Shown one piece after another: positions 38,501 through 47,364 of a stretch of DNA of 64,000 bases (the stretch's first letter is position 1; each line of letters begins with the position of its first letter). The stretch comes from Apteryx mantelli (Eukaryota; Chordata; Aves; Apterygiformes; Apterygidae): assembly GCF_036417845.1 (NCBI RefSeq), contig NC_090014.1, positions 186,001-250,000 of the forward strand. The letters run 5' to 3'. Below the pieces are notes generated by a model. It was not told the DNA's origin. It made no database searches and saw nothing but the letters and a program-made list of their open reading frames with translations. The translations under genes and the position numbers were made by a program.

Positions 38501-41500
38501 CCGCGCAGTGTTCCGAGCTTTTCCCCCCCCAAAAAGAGGCGCCGGATTGTCAGTGGTTTTAGCGGAGCGAGGGCGGCCCCCTCCGTACCTGGGACGCCGA
38601 GGGGCGGCGCGGCTCCGGCGCGGAAGGGACGGGATCGCCCGGCGCTACAACGGACACAGCTTAGGCGGAAGGTCGCCCGGGAAGAGCCCGGCGGTGCCGC
38701 TCGCCCCGGCCCCCTTTCCGGATGGGAGGCCTCCGGCTCGCCGTAACGCGGCCGCCGGGATGGCGGAGCGGTTGCGGAGGTTTCCGCCTCTCCTTCCGCG
38801 ACGGGCGCCCGCGGCCAAGCCGGGGATTTCGCTTCCTTCCGGGGTGCCGGCGGCTTGAGAGCCCCGGAATCAACGCGGGCTGGGAGGCCTCCGGGATCGC
38901 CGGCGTCCTGGCCGGAGCCGGGATCGAGCCGCATCCGGCGCCGCGTTGCTGTTTTCCTCCAGCTGAAAGCCGGCTCCGGTGGTCCGCTAGCGACAGCGAT
39001 GCCTCTCTCTGGCCCCCTCCCGGAGGGCTCGGAAGTTTTTCAAGGATGCTCCAGGCATCTCTAACGAAGGGCACCGCTAACGAGGGGCAGGCGGGAGCCC
39101 CTCCGTTTCCGAGAGCTCCTCCATTTCCGAGAGCTCCTCCATTTCCGAAGGCTTCGTGGCAGGACAAGGGGAGGAACTGGGACAGGCGGAGGCAAACGCA
39201 GGGACACGGAGGCCGGTGGCGCCGGGATTCGAGGCCGACGCTCCCAGAACTTTTCCATGCGCTCTGCCTGGTCACCCGGAAAAGGGGCCAGGGGCTTTCC
39301 AAGGATCCCCATCTCTCCCGAGGGGCCAGGAAGGAGGCGCTCCGAGGAGGAATTCGGCTCACAGGTTGGAGGCAGATACCGAGCGCGGGCGGCTGAAACC
39401 CCGTTGGCTCGCCGCGAGGTCAGGACGAAGAACCGATCCCTTCCGCCCCTTCCCGGGAAAACGAGCCGTCTCCAAGGAAAGCGGCGGCTCCACGAGCCAC
39501 CACCACGCATCCGACGGCGACTTCGGCGGCCTCCGGCGGCGCACGGAACGGCGCAAAGGCGTTTCGGGGCGAAACCGGCAACCGCGTGCTCCGGCGGGGG
39601 GATCGCGACCCGCCTCCGCCTGGGGAAGCGGCTCCGCTGCCCACGGGGTGGGAAAAGCCCCCGGGAAAACCTCGGGAAGCTCCCCCCCTCAATCCCAAAT
39701 GGTGCCGAGCACCATCCGGAGAGAGGACCGCCCGGAACGGCGGCTTTTTCGGGGCTGTTACGTGCACCGACACCGCCGGTGCTCTGCGGACGGGTTTTAC
39801 TGCGGGGGTTCGCTCCGAATAAAGCGCCGGCGTTCGGCGAAGCTCCGTAATCGCCCCGTTCCGGCCGGCGGCTACCGCCGGAGAGGCCTTGGCAGCCTCC
39901 GAAGGTGCCGACTCATCCACGGCTCCGGCAGAGCTGCGGGGAGCCTCCCATCGCCGGCTTTTTGCCGAGCATCCGACCTCGGCACCTGGCCCGGCGGGGG
40001 CAGCTCGCCCCCGCTCATCCCTCCTCGCCGGCCGAGCCGGTTGGCCGCTGCTCCGAGCCTGGGTTTTCCCAAGCGGCTCCCGGCGGCAACGGCGGTCCCG
40101 CTCTCCGCCCCCTCCCTCGGCGCTCCCGGGAAGCAGCCGCACTGCGGATCTCGGCGCCCGGCTCGCCGGAGACACAATGGCGACCTCCCGCCGTCGCCGC
40201 CGCGCGCGGAGGGGGGGGGATTCGGAGCCGGACGCTCCTTTGTCCGGGATCCTTTCCCACGTCGGCTCCCGTCCCCGTTCCCGGCGGAACAAAAGGGAGG
40301 TTTTGGCACCGCGCCGGGGCGGTGGCTGTGGGGGGGGGACGACACTGTCTCACAGGGGTCCCGGCACCTGCCGCCGCGCGTTGGCCGCGTCTCCTCGGCT
40401 GCTCCGATTTCTGGCAGGGGGCAACGTTCCCTTCGGGAAGGGCGTGGGAGCGGGACGAGGCGGCTCAGGGCTGGAAGCGGTGGGGAGACGCCGCGGAGCT
40501 TGGTGCCATCCGACCCCACCCCCCCTCAAACCACAGGCCTGTGTCGCCGCGCCCCGAAAATCACCCCCTCGACGTGCCCCCACCCCGCGTCGCGTCACCC
40601 CCGGCTCTGCCGCAGCCCCGGATTCGGGGAGACTCCCCCCCCGTCCCCCCCCCCGGGGCTGATCCGCACCCCTCCGCCGCGGGGGGCCTCGGGGCAGGTG
40701 TCGCACAGACGCTCCCCCGGGTCCCCCCCTCCCCGAAATAACGGCGGCCGCCGGCCACCTTTCCTCTCATGCCCCCCCCCACTGCGAAAGGGCTCTCGGC
40801 CCCCATCTGCCCCCCCCAAAATGGCTCTTCTCCCTCCCCATTCTCTGCCCCCCCCAAAATAGCTCTTCTCCTTCCCCATCCTGGCCCCTGACAAAAGGCC
40901 TCTTCTTCCTCTTCCTTCCCCCAAAAGGGCTCTTCCCCCCTCCCTGTCTCTGCCCCCCCCCAAAACGGCTCTTCCCCCCTCCCTGTCTCTGCCCCCCCCC
41001 AAAACGGCTCTTCCCCCCTCCCTGTCTCTGCCCCCCCCCAAAACGGCTCTTCTCCCCCTATATTTGCCCCCCCCCCCCAGGAGGGCTCTTGAGCCCTTTT
41101 GGGCAAGCAGAGACAGGGAGGGATGAAGAGCCCTTTTGGGGGGCAAATATAGGGGGAGAAGAGCCCTTTTGGGGGGGCAGAGACAGGGAGGGATGTTCTT
41201 CCCCCATATTTGCCCCCCAAAAGGGCTCTTCACCTCTCTGTCTCTGCCCCCCAAAAGGGCTCTTCACCCCCCATATTTGCCCCCCAAAAGGGCTCTTCTC
41301 TCCCCATATTTGCCCCCCAAAAGGGCTCTTCTCTCCTCCCTGTCTCTGCCCCCCTAAAACGGCCTCCTCCCCCCATATTTGCCCCCCCAAGAGGGTTCTT
41401 CATCTCTCCCTGTCTCTGCCCCCCCAAAAGGGCTCTTCACCCCCCATATTTGCCCCCCAAAAGGGCTCTTCACCCCCCATATTTGCCCCCCAAAAGGGCT

Positions 41501-41991
41501 CTTCTTTTCTCCCTGTCTCTGTCCTCCTAAAACGGCCTCCTCCCCCCATATTTGCCCCCCCGAAACGGCTCTCCTCCCCCCATATTTGCCCCCCAAAACG
41601 GCTCTTCTACCCCCATATTTGCCCCCCCGAAACGGCTCTTCTCCCCGTGTTTGTGCTCCTCAGAGAGGCCTAGCCCCTCCCCCGTATTTATGCTCCTCCA
41701 GAGAGCTCTCAACCCCCCCCAAACGCGTCTCCCCCCAACATGTCAGCGTCCCCCTGCCGCTCCCCGTGCCCCCCCCCGTCCCCGTGCCCCTCCCGGTGCG
41801 CCCCCACCCCCCTCCGCGCCGGGCCCTTCCCCTCACAGCCCCGCCAGGCCCTTACCAGCACATGACGGGGAACCGGCCCCTTTGCAGTCCCGGGCCCCCG
41901 GCGGGGGGTGAGGGACGCCGGGCTCAGGGTGGCCGGCGGCGGAGGAAGAAGAGGAAGAGATGTAGGGGGATTGGGTGGCGGGGTCGGCCAT
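32489..41991 (-). CDS. RTN3: RTN3, reticulon 3 (long isoform)
   Basis: ER membrane-shaping protein; the long form is an ER-phagy receptor for tubules. Exons in transcript order: 41856-41991, 35492-36688, 34694-34901, 33996-34134, 33794-33863, 33541-33587, 33362-33420, 32489-32534; 1902 nt, 633 aa. The reticulon homology domain (about 445-633) has two membrane hairpins, one from [20 protein letters not shown] and one from [20 protein letters not shown], and ends in the ER-retrieval-like KKKPE. RTN3 rather than RTN4 is shown by [20 protein letters not shown] and [18 protein letters not shown]. The N-terminus [17 protein letters not shown] matches RTN3. The long exon is about half the human size and rich in Ala, Gly and Pro. 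Confidence 0.96.
32625..33345. repeat. GAGGAAGCGCGGAGCGTGGC minisatellite, last RTN3 intron
   Basis: About 40 copies of two 18-21 bp variants (GCAGAGGAAGAGGAGCGC and GGCGGAGGAAGCGCGGAGCG) between the 59-nt exon and the last exon. Its Glu/Ala/Arg-rich open frames on both strands are artefacts. Confidence 0.92.
33362..33420 (-). CDS. RTN3: RTN3 59-nt exon
   Basis: [19 protein letters not shown] plus the split Lys codon; donor GTGAGT. Confidence 0.95.
33541..33587 (-). CDS. RTN3: RTN3 47-nt exon
   Basis: [16 protein letters not shown]. The first residue is Gly where mammals have Ala. Donor GTGAGC. Confidence 0.95.
33640..33785. repeat. GGGGTTTTTGGGCGCCCGGC repeat, RTN3 intron
   Basis: About four units of roughly 33 bp (CCCCCGTGCCGGGGTTTTTG) upstream of the donor of the 70-nt exon. 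Confidence 0.85.
33794..33863 (-). CDS. RTN3: RTN3 exon, second RHD hairpin
   Basis: 70 nt. [20 protein letters not shown] then LIL; donor GTAAGC. Confidence 0.95.
33996..34134 (-). CDS. RTN3: RTN3 exon, RHD loop
   Basis: 139 nt. [20 protein letters not shown] to [12 protein letters not shown], the RHD-66 loop. Confidence 0.96.
34138..34472. repeat. Pure purine tract (GGAGAAGGAGGAAGAGAA)n, RTN3 intron
   Basis: Over 300 bp almost wholly A/G on the plus strand, so polypyrimidine in the RTN3 transcript. 34145-34255 is an AGAAGGAGGGAGCAGGGGG array; 34310-34470 an 18-bp GAGAAGGAGAAGGAGGAA array. Confidence 0.92.
34694..34901 (-). CDS. RTN3: RTN3 exon, first RHD hairpin
   Basis: 208 nt. [20 protein letters not shown] to [10 protein letters not shown], the typical first RHD exon size. 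First membrane hairpin. Confidence 0.96.
34902..35491. other. RTN3 intron before the RHD
   Basis: 590 bp of GC-rich single-copy sequence. No exon or repeat is seen. Confidence 0.6.
35492..36688 (-). CDS. RTN3: RTN3 large isoform-specific exon
   Basis: 1197 nt, residues 46-444, normally skipped in short RTN3. Conserved islands among Ala/Gly/Pro-rich filler: [48 protein letters not shown] and [21 protein letters not shown] sits in the position of a family F-x-x-I motif of the LC3-interacting type (inferred). The human exon is roughly twice this length. Confidence 0.9.
36689..40740. other. CpG-dense single-copy part of RTN3 intron 1
   Basis: About 4 kb resembling MARK2 intron 1: very CpG-rich, frequent CCGGAA/TTCCGG, no strong tandem array. 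Short runs: (GGAA)n near 36729-36750 and CACACACACAAACAC near 37333. No coding exon is supported. Confidence 0.55.
40780..41730. repeat. CCAAAAGGGCTCTTCTCCCC minisatellite, RTN3 intron 1
   Basis: About 25 units of 30-37 bp (CATATTTGCCCCCCAAAAGG and CCCTGTCTCTGCCCCCCC). A short inverted segment lies at about 41095-41200, giving self-complementary sequence. Confidence 0.9.
41856..41991 (-). CDS. RTN3: RTN3 coding exon 1
   Basis: [17 protein letters not shown] to SPSCA, 136 nt, ending in phase 1 (G|) before GTAAGG. It joins the next exon as GCG (Ala). Start codon at 41989-41991. Confidence 0.93.
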
Positions 41992-42099
41992 GGCGGCGAG
42001 CGCGGAGCCTCGGCGAGGAACGTCCGTCGCTCTCGGCGGGCACGCACCGACTGACAGGGCGCGCGGCGGGGCGCGGCGGCGCGGGGGCGTCGGCGCCGC

Positions 42100-42470
42100 C
42101 GCCGCGCATGCGCCAACGGCCGCCGCGCCCCGCGCATGCGCCAACGGCCGCCGCGCCCCCGCGCGCGCCGCTGCCCCCGCCCTCCACCTCCCCGCAGCCG
42201 GGGCGCCGCCGCGCATGCGCCAACGGCAGCTCTCCCCCAAACAAACACACACCTCCCCGCAGCCGGGGCGCTGCTGCGCATGCGCCAAAGGCCTCTCCCC
42301 TCCACCTCCCCGCAGCCAGGGCGCTGCTGCGCATGCGCCACCGGCCGCTCCCCTGCGCCTCCCCCCCCCTCACCTCCCCGCAGCCGGGGCACCGTCGCGC
42401 ATGCGCGAGGCCGGGACGGGACGGGGGGGGCGAAGCGTCCCCCCCCCCCCTCCTCGGCGCATGCGCTCTT
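42100..42470. promoter_or_regulatory. RTN3: Array of seven NRF1-type sites upstream of RTN3
   Basis: Perfect palindromes GCGCATGCGC at 42104, 42130, 42211, 42276, 42329, 42397 and 42457 (start positions). Several are embedded in a 50-65 bp repeat with CTCCCCGCAGCCGGGGCGC. The motif equals the NRF1 consensus core. They lie 113-476 bp upstream of the RTN3 start codon. Confidence 0.8.
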
Positions 42471-42552
42471 TCGCCGAGGCGGGGGCGGGTGGTGCACCCC
42501 GTCGCCATGACACCCTATGTTTCCCAGAGCGCACCGCGGCACCGGTGCGCGT

Positions 42553-42573
42553 TGCCTGCTGGGAGTTGTAGTC
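42553..42573 (-). promoter_or_regulatory. ZNF143/Staf-type site
   Basis: On the minus strand ACTACAACTCCCAGCAGGCA, the classical ZNF143-bound promoter motif, between RTN3 and PC. Confidence 0.75.
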
Positions 42574-42839
42574 TTCCCTCCACCTCCTCCGGCATATAGG
42601 GACGGCTCTTGGGGGGGGGGGTCGCGCCGGGCCCAGGTGTCCATACGGTCCCCTAGGGTGCCCATATGGCCTCCTGTAACGAGGATGGCGCTATAGCGTG
42701 AGCCCTAAGGGAATAGAGGCATAGCATATTCCGCATAGGGGATGCTGAGTCCTTATGGCCGTCTGTAGGTCATAGAGACCCTATAGGCGAAGTGCGCCAT
42801 AAGCTGTCCCCGACAGGGACTGGGGCGCAGCGGGATGTT

Positions 42840-43326
42840 GTGGTCACGTGCCCGCCCGCCCCGCCGCATGAATGAGTCACGCGGCCCCGGCCCCCCATTG
42901 GCCACGCCCTCGGCCAATCGCCGCCCTCGCAGGCGCCGCAGGCGTCTGCCAATGGCCACGCGGGGCGCAGCCGTAACGCCACGCGCCCCGCCCCCGCAGC
43001 CGCCGGCGGGCACACGGTGTGTTTGTGTGTGGGGGGGAAGCGGCCCCTTCTGGCGTGATTGACACCCGCTTTGTCCAATAGCAGGGCGAGGCGGGAGGCG
43101 GCTGGCCAATGAGGCGCGCCCGCCCCCGCCTCCCGCCGGCTAGAGGGCGCAGCGGGGGGCCGCTGAAGTGAAGTGACAGGCCAGGAGGGGCGGGGCCTAG
43201 AGGGCCTGGGGGCAGGGCGCCGGCTGGCCAATGGGGACCGGGGGGCGGGGCCAGCGGGACAGACCGGGACGCGGGGGGGGAGAAAGCGGGCAGCGGCGGC
43301 GGCGGCGGCAGGCGGGTGGCGGAGCG
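42840..43326 (+). promoter_or_regulatory. PC: PC promoter and probable first non-coding exon
   Basis: Six CCAAT boxes in both orientations: 42897 (ATTGG), 42914, 42949, 43075, 43106 and 43228. GTCACGTG lies near 42843. A donor GAGCG|GTGAGT at 43327 would end a non-coding first exon. Assignment to PC is by position and orientation. Confidence 0.55.
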
Positions 43327-43559
43327 GTGAGTGGGGGGGGGAGGCGACCCGGGACCGGGGGTCGCGTGACCCGGGAGGCTCCGTCACGTGACGTGGGCCG
43401 GAACGCGGCCCCCCCTCCTCCCCCCCCCCCCCAAAAAAAATGCACCGGGACCCACGTGACCTGAACCGGGGACCGGCCCGCTATGAACCGGGACTCCCGG
43501 TGCCGACCGGAACCCACGTGACCCCGGCCGGACCCCCCCCCCCCCGTCACCACCATATG

Positions 43560-44420
43560 GACCGACCCACGTGACCTGCCCCCCTATAGGGACCGGGAAC
43601 CCCCCCCCCCCCGTAGGGACTGGGAGCCTCCTATAGGGACCGGGGACCCCCTATAGGGACCGGGACCCCCCTATATGCACCAGGGACCCCCCTATAGGGG
43701 TCGGGACCCGCCTGCCCAGGCTTGGGACCCTCCATATGGGCTGGGACAGCTGGGACCTGGTCCAACACCTCCTCCACCTATAGATCACAGACACCCCCCC
43801 CCCATACCTACTGGGACCCCCCCATACGTATCAGGATCCTCTATATGTACCAGGACTCTTCCATATGTACTACGATGTGCTTATACATACTGAGATACCC
43901 CCCATATGTGCCAGGATCTTCTATACGTATCCGGCCCCCCCATATGTGCCAGCACCCCTATACATTAGCCTTGGGCCCCCCCCCCTTATAAACCAGGCCC
44001 CACTTCCCCTGGCTGGGACCCCCCTATAGACCAGCCCCCCCATAGGCACTGAGGCCAGTGTATACTGGGCCGGGACCCCTGATATGAATCAGTTCCCCCC
44101 CCCAGGATGGGAGCCCCTATAGAGCCTGCGGGCTCTTATATAGACCAGGCCCCCACGCGCGTTGGGCCAGGACCCCCTATACGGGCTGAAATCCCCTATG
44201 GACCAGAAGCCATGTGCACGAGGGCTTCCCCCATGTGCCCTCTGGGGTCTCCTATAGGGCCTGGGAGCCCCCATACGGGACTGGGAACCCCTATATGAGC
44301 CAGCCCCCATGTGCCCCAGTCCCCGTTATAGGGGCTGGCTCCACCCCTGAGGACCCTATAGGGCTGGGGAGCCCCTATACGGCCCGGCCCCCCCTCCCAG
44401 TACAGCCCAGTGCCCCCAGT
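43560..44420. repeat. CCTATAGGGACCGGGACCCC region, PC 5' intron
   Basis: Degenerate repeats with CCCCTATAGGGACCGGG, CCATATGTACCAGGA and CCCTATAGGGCTGGG. The proportion of TATA/CATATG words is unusual. Confidence 0.75.
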
Positions 44421-44689
44421 TGGTCTCCGCTGCTCCCCAGTTCCCATCCGTGCGTCCCGGCGCCCGGCGGGGGGGGGGGGACGTATGGATGCCATAGGGG
44501 GCCGGGCGGGGGCGGGAGGTGAACGGTCGCGGGGGCCCCGGGGCGCCGGACTTCGCCCCTCCGCCGCCGCGGCCCGTCAATGATTTACCCGGGGGCCGGG
44601 GGGGCCGGGGCGCGCGAGGAGCGTGCGAGGAGCGGGCGGGCGCGGGGCGGGCGCCGGCCTCCCGCTGCTGCCCGGGGCGGCTGCCGGGC

Positions 44690-45110
44690 GCGCGTGCGAG
44701 GCGGGCGCGCGTGCGAGGGGACACTTGTGCGAGGGGGGATCTCGTGCGAGGAGGGATCTCGTGCAAGGGGGACGCTCGTGCAAGGCAGGTGCTTGTGCAA
44801 GGGGGGATCTCGTGCAAGGAGGGATCTCGTGCAAGGGGGGATCTCGTGCAAGGAGGGCTCTTGTGCAAGGCAGGTGCTCGTGCAAGGGGGGGATCTCGTG
44901 CAAGGGGGACGCTCGTGTGAGGGGGACGCGCGTGCAAGGCAGGTGCTCGTGCAAGGGGACACTTGTGCAAGGGGGGATCTCGTGCGAGGGGGGATCTCGT
45001 GCAAGGCAGGTGCTTGTGCAAGGGGGGGATCTTGTGCAAGGAGGGATCTCGTGCAAGGCAGGCGCTCGTGCAAGCGGGACTCTCGTGCGAGGGGAACCAG
45101 CCAGCGCGGG
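44690..45110. repeat. About 18-bp GATCTCGTGCAAGGGGG minisatellite, PC 5' intron
   Basis: About 22 units of GGATCTCGTGCAAGGAGG and GGTGCTCGTGCAAGG variants. Confidence 0.9.
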
Positions 45111-45354
45111 TGCTGTGAGCCGCGCGAGGGAGGCACACGCACGGGGGGGGGTGCGTGTGCACGGCACACGCGTGTGCACCCGGAGCATGTGTGTGCACCC
45201 GGAGGGGGGGGGCAGGGGGCTCCCCCAGGGTCCCGGCGCCCCCCCCCGCCCCCCTCCAGCCCCAACTGGGGGAACCGGGCCCCGCGCAGGGTCCCGCGGC
45301 TGCCGGCGCGTCGGGGGATTCTCCGGCGGCTCGTACGGGGTTGTGCCCCCGCCG

Positions 45355-45520
45355 GGCGGCCGGGCGGCGTTTGATCTCATCTCTCCTGCCGCTTAGCGCC
45401 TGTTAATTAGGGACAGAACAAAGAGGCCTAATTCGATTCGGCCCGCGGCGCTGCTTCCAGAGGCCCTTTGTGCCGGGCGGCTGAGGCCGTGCCAGCTCGC
45501 TGCATGCCTGGGGCCGCAGG
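45355..45520. other. Single-copy AT-containing island in PC 5' intron
   Basis: GCCTGTTAATTAGGGACAGA and ACAAAGAGGCCTAATTCGAT stand out from the surrounding repeats. It contains a GTTAAT half-site and an ACAAAG core. Possibly a regulatory element; no gene seen. Confidence 0.35.
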
Positions 45521-45879
45521 CGGCAGCGGGCAGAGGCCTGTCCCAGCCTCCTCGGCAGCCGCCGGCTTTCGGGGCTCCTCCGAGGGGGGGGGGGACGGGT
45601 GCCCCCCCCAGCACCCAGCTTGGCAAGGTGGAGGGGGGGGGACCCCTGGGCACGCGCCCTCCCGCCGCTTCCCCCTCCGCGGGGCTCTTCCCGGGGCGCC
45701 GGGGGCCGGCCGCAGGCTGGCGCGGACGTGTCCCGCTTCCCAAGGAGGGGGAGGCCTTGCCCGGCCTGGCGCCCGCCCAGCGCCTCCCCGGCTTGGCACC
45801 GGCCTCCGTCTCAGCCCGCACTCGGCTCTTGAGCGCAGGAGGGGGAAGCGCGGCACCTTGCGCAGGGGGTGCTGCAGGG

Positions 45880-46555
45880 CGGCTCTTAGGTGCCTTACGG
45901 TAGCCCCCCAAACGACGGGGCTGGGGGGGATATACAGCGCCTTGCACAGGGGTGCTGTGGGGTGCTTTCTTAGGTGCGTTATGGCGCTGGTGGTGCTGGG
46001 GGGGGCTCTTAGGTACACTACGGTAGCAATGGGGGGGCTCTGGGGGTGCCTCGTGGATGCCCTACAGTATTCAGCTGCTTAGGATGTCTCTTAGGTGTAT
46101 TATGGTAGCGGGGGAGTGCTATGGGGTGACAGTGGGGGAGTCTCTTAGGCACAGTACGGTCCTGGGGTGCAATGGGGTGTCTCTTAGAGGCACTACGGTA
46201 CTGGGGTGCAGTGGGGCATCTCTTAGGAGCGCTATGGTACTGGGGTGCAATGGGGTATCTCTTAGGGGCACTACGGTACTGGGGTGCAATGGGGCATCTC
46301 TTAGGGGCACTACGGTACTGGGGTGCAGTGGGGCGTCTCTTAGGGGCACTACGGTACTGGGGTGCAACGGGGCATCTCTTAGGAGTGCTATGGTACTGGG
46401 GTGCAATGGGGCGTCTTTTAGGGGCACTACTGTACTGGGGTGCAACGGGGCATCTCTTAGGAGCACTACGGTACTGGGGTGCAACGGGGCATCTCTTAGG
46501 AGCGCTATGGTACTGGGGTGCAATGGGCGTCTCTTAGGAGCAGTACGGTATGGGG
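45880..46555. repeat. About 41-bp GGCACTACGGTACTGGGGTG minisatellite, PC 5' intron
   Basis: Ten to eleven clear units between 46143 and 46555, each with TCTCTTAGG and TGCAATGGGG. More diverged copies with CTTAGGTGC lie from 45880. Confidence 0.92.
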
Positions 46556-46559
46556 GGGA

Positions 46560-47110
46560 GGGCAAAGGAGGGGATTCTCTGATGTCTCGTATAGGGGTTG
46601 CTCCCCCCCCCCCCCGGCCACGTTTCGGGGTCAGAGGGCACCGGGGCAGGGGTGGCTGCCCGGACGCCTGGGCCCCTTCGCCTGGGGGTGGCCGCCCGGA
46701 CGCCTGGGCCCCTGGGAGGGGATTCTCGGATGTGTCATATAGGGGTTGCGCCCCCCCCCCCCACCCCACCCCCGCCACGGTTTCGGGGTCAGAGGGCACC
46801 GGGGCAAGGGTGATGGGCCGGACGCCTGGGCCCCTTCGCCTCCGCGTGTGGTGGGGGTGGGAGGCCCGGACGCCTGGGCCCCCTGCTGCGGGGGAGGGGG
46901 GAGGAGGGATCCTCTGATGTGTCATATAGGGGTTGGGCCTCCCCCCCCCACCACACCTTTTGGGGGGGGGGGAGTCAGAGGGCACCGGGGCAAAGGCGAG
47001 CGCCCGGACGCCTGGGCCCCTTCACCCGGACGCCGGGGCCCCTCGCTGGCGGGGGTGGGTGGATTCTCCGCTGTCTCGTATAGGGGTTGTGCTGCCGGGG
47101 CCGGTTTCGG
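46560..47110. repeat. 150-190 bp tandem repeat next to the PC start exon
   Basis: Four copies beginning GATTCTCTGATGTCTCGTAT or variants (about 46573, 46720, 46908, 47060), each with GTCAGAGGGCACCGGGGC and GGACGCCTGGGCCCC. Confidence 0.88.
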
Positions 47111-47231
47111 GAGCCGGGGGGGGGGTGCCGGGAGCGCCCGGACGCCGGGGCCCCTCGCTGCGGCGGGGCAGGGGCAGGGGCGGGGGGGGCCGCGGAGCCT
47201 CGCTGACGCCGCGACCCCCCCCCCCCCCCAG

Positions 47232-47364
47232 ATGTCCCCGCTGTGGCTGCGCCGGGGCGGCCGGGCCCTGCTGGGCGCCGGGCGGCTGCGGGTGCTGCGG
47301 GTGCCCCGGGCCGCCCGCGCCGTCGCCTACCGGCCCATCCGCAAGGTCCTGGTGGCCAACCGCG
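47232..47364 (+). CDS. PC: PC coding exon 1
   Basis: Targeting peptide and start of the biotin carboxylase fold, through [12 protein letters not shown]. 133 nt, ends in phase 1. Confidence 0.92.

Noticed and set aside
46143-46555. CRISPR-like array of about 41-bp units
   Set aside because: Units are contiguous without unique spacers, in an intron of a vertebrate gene.
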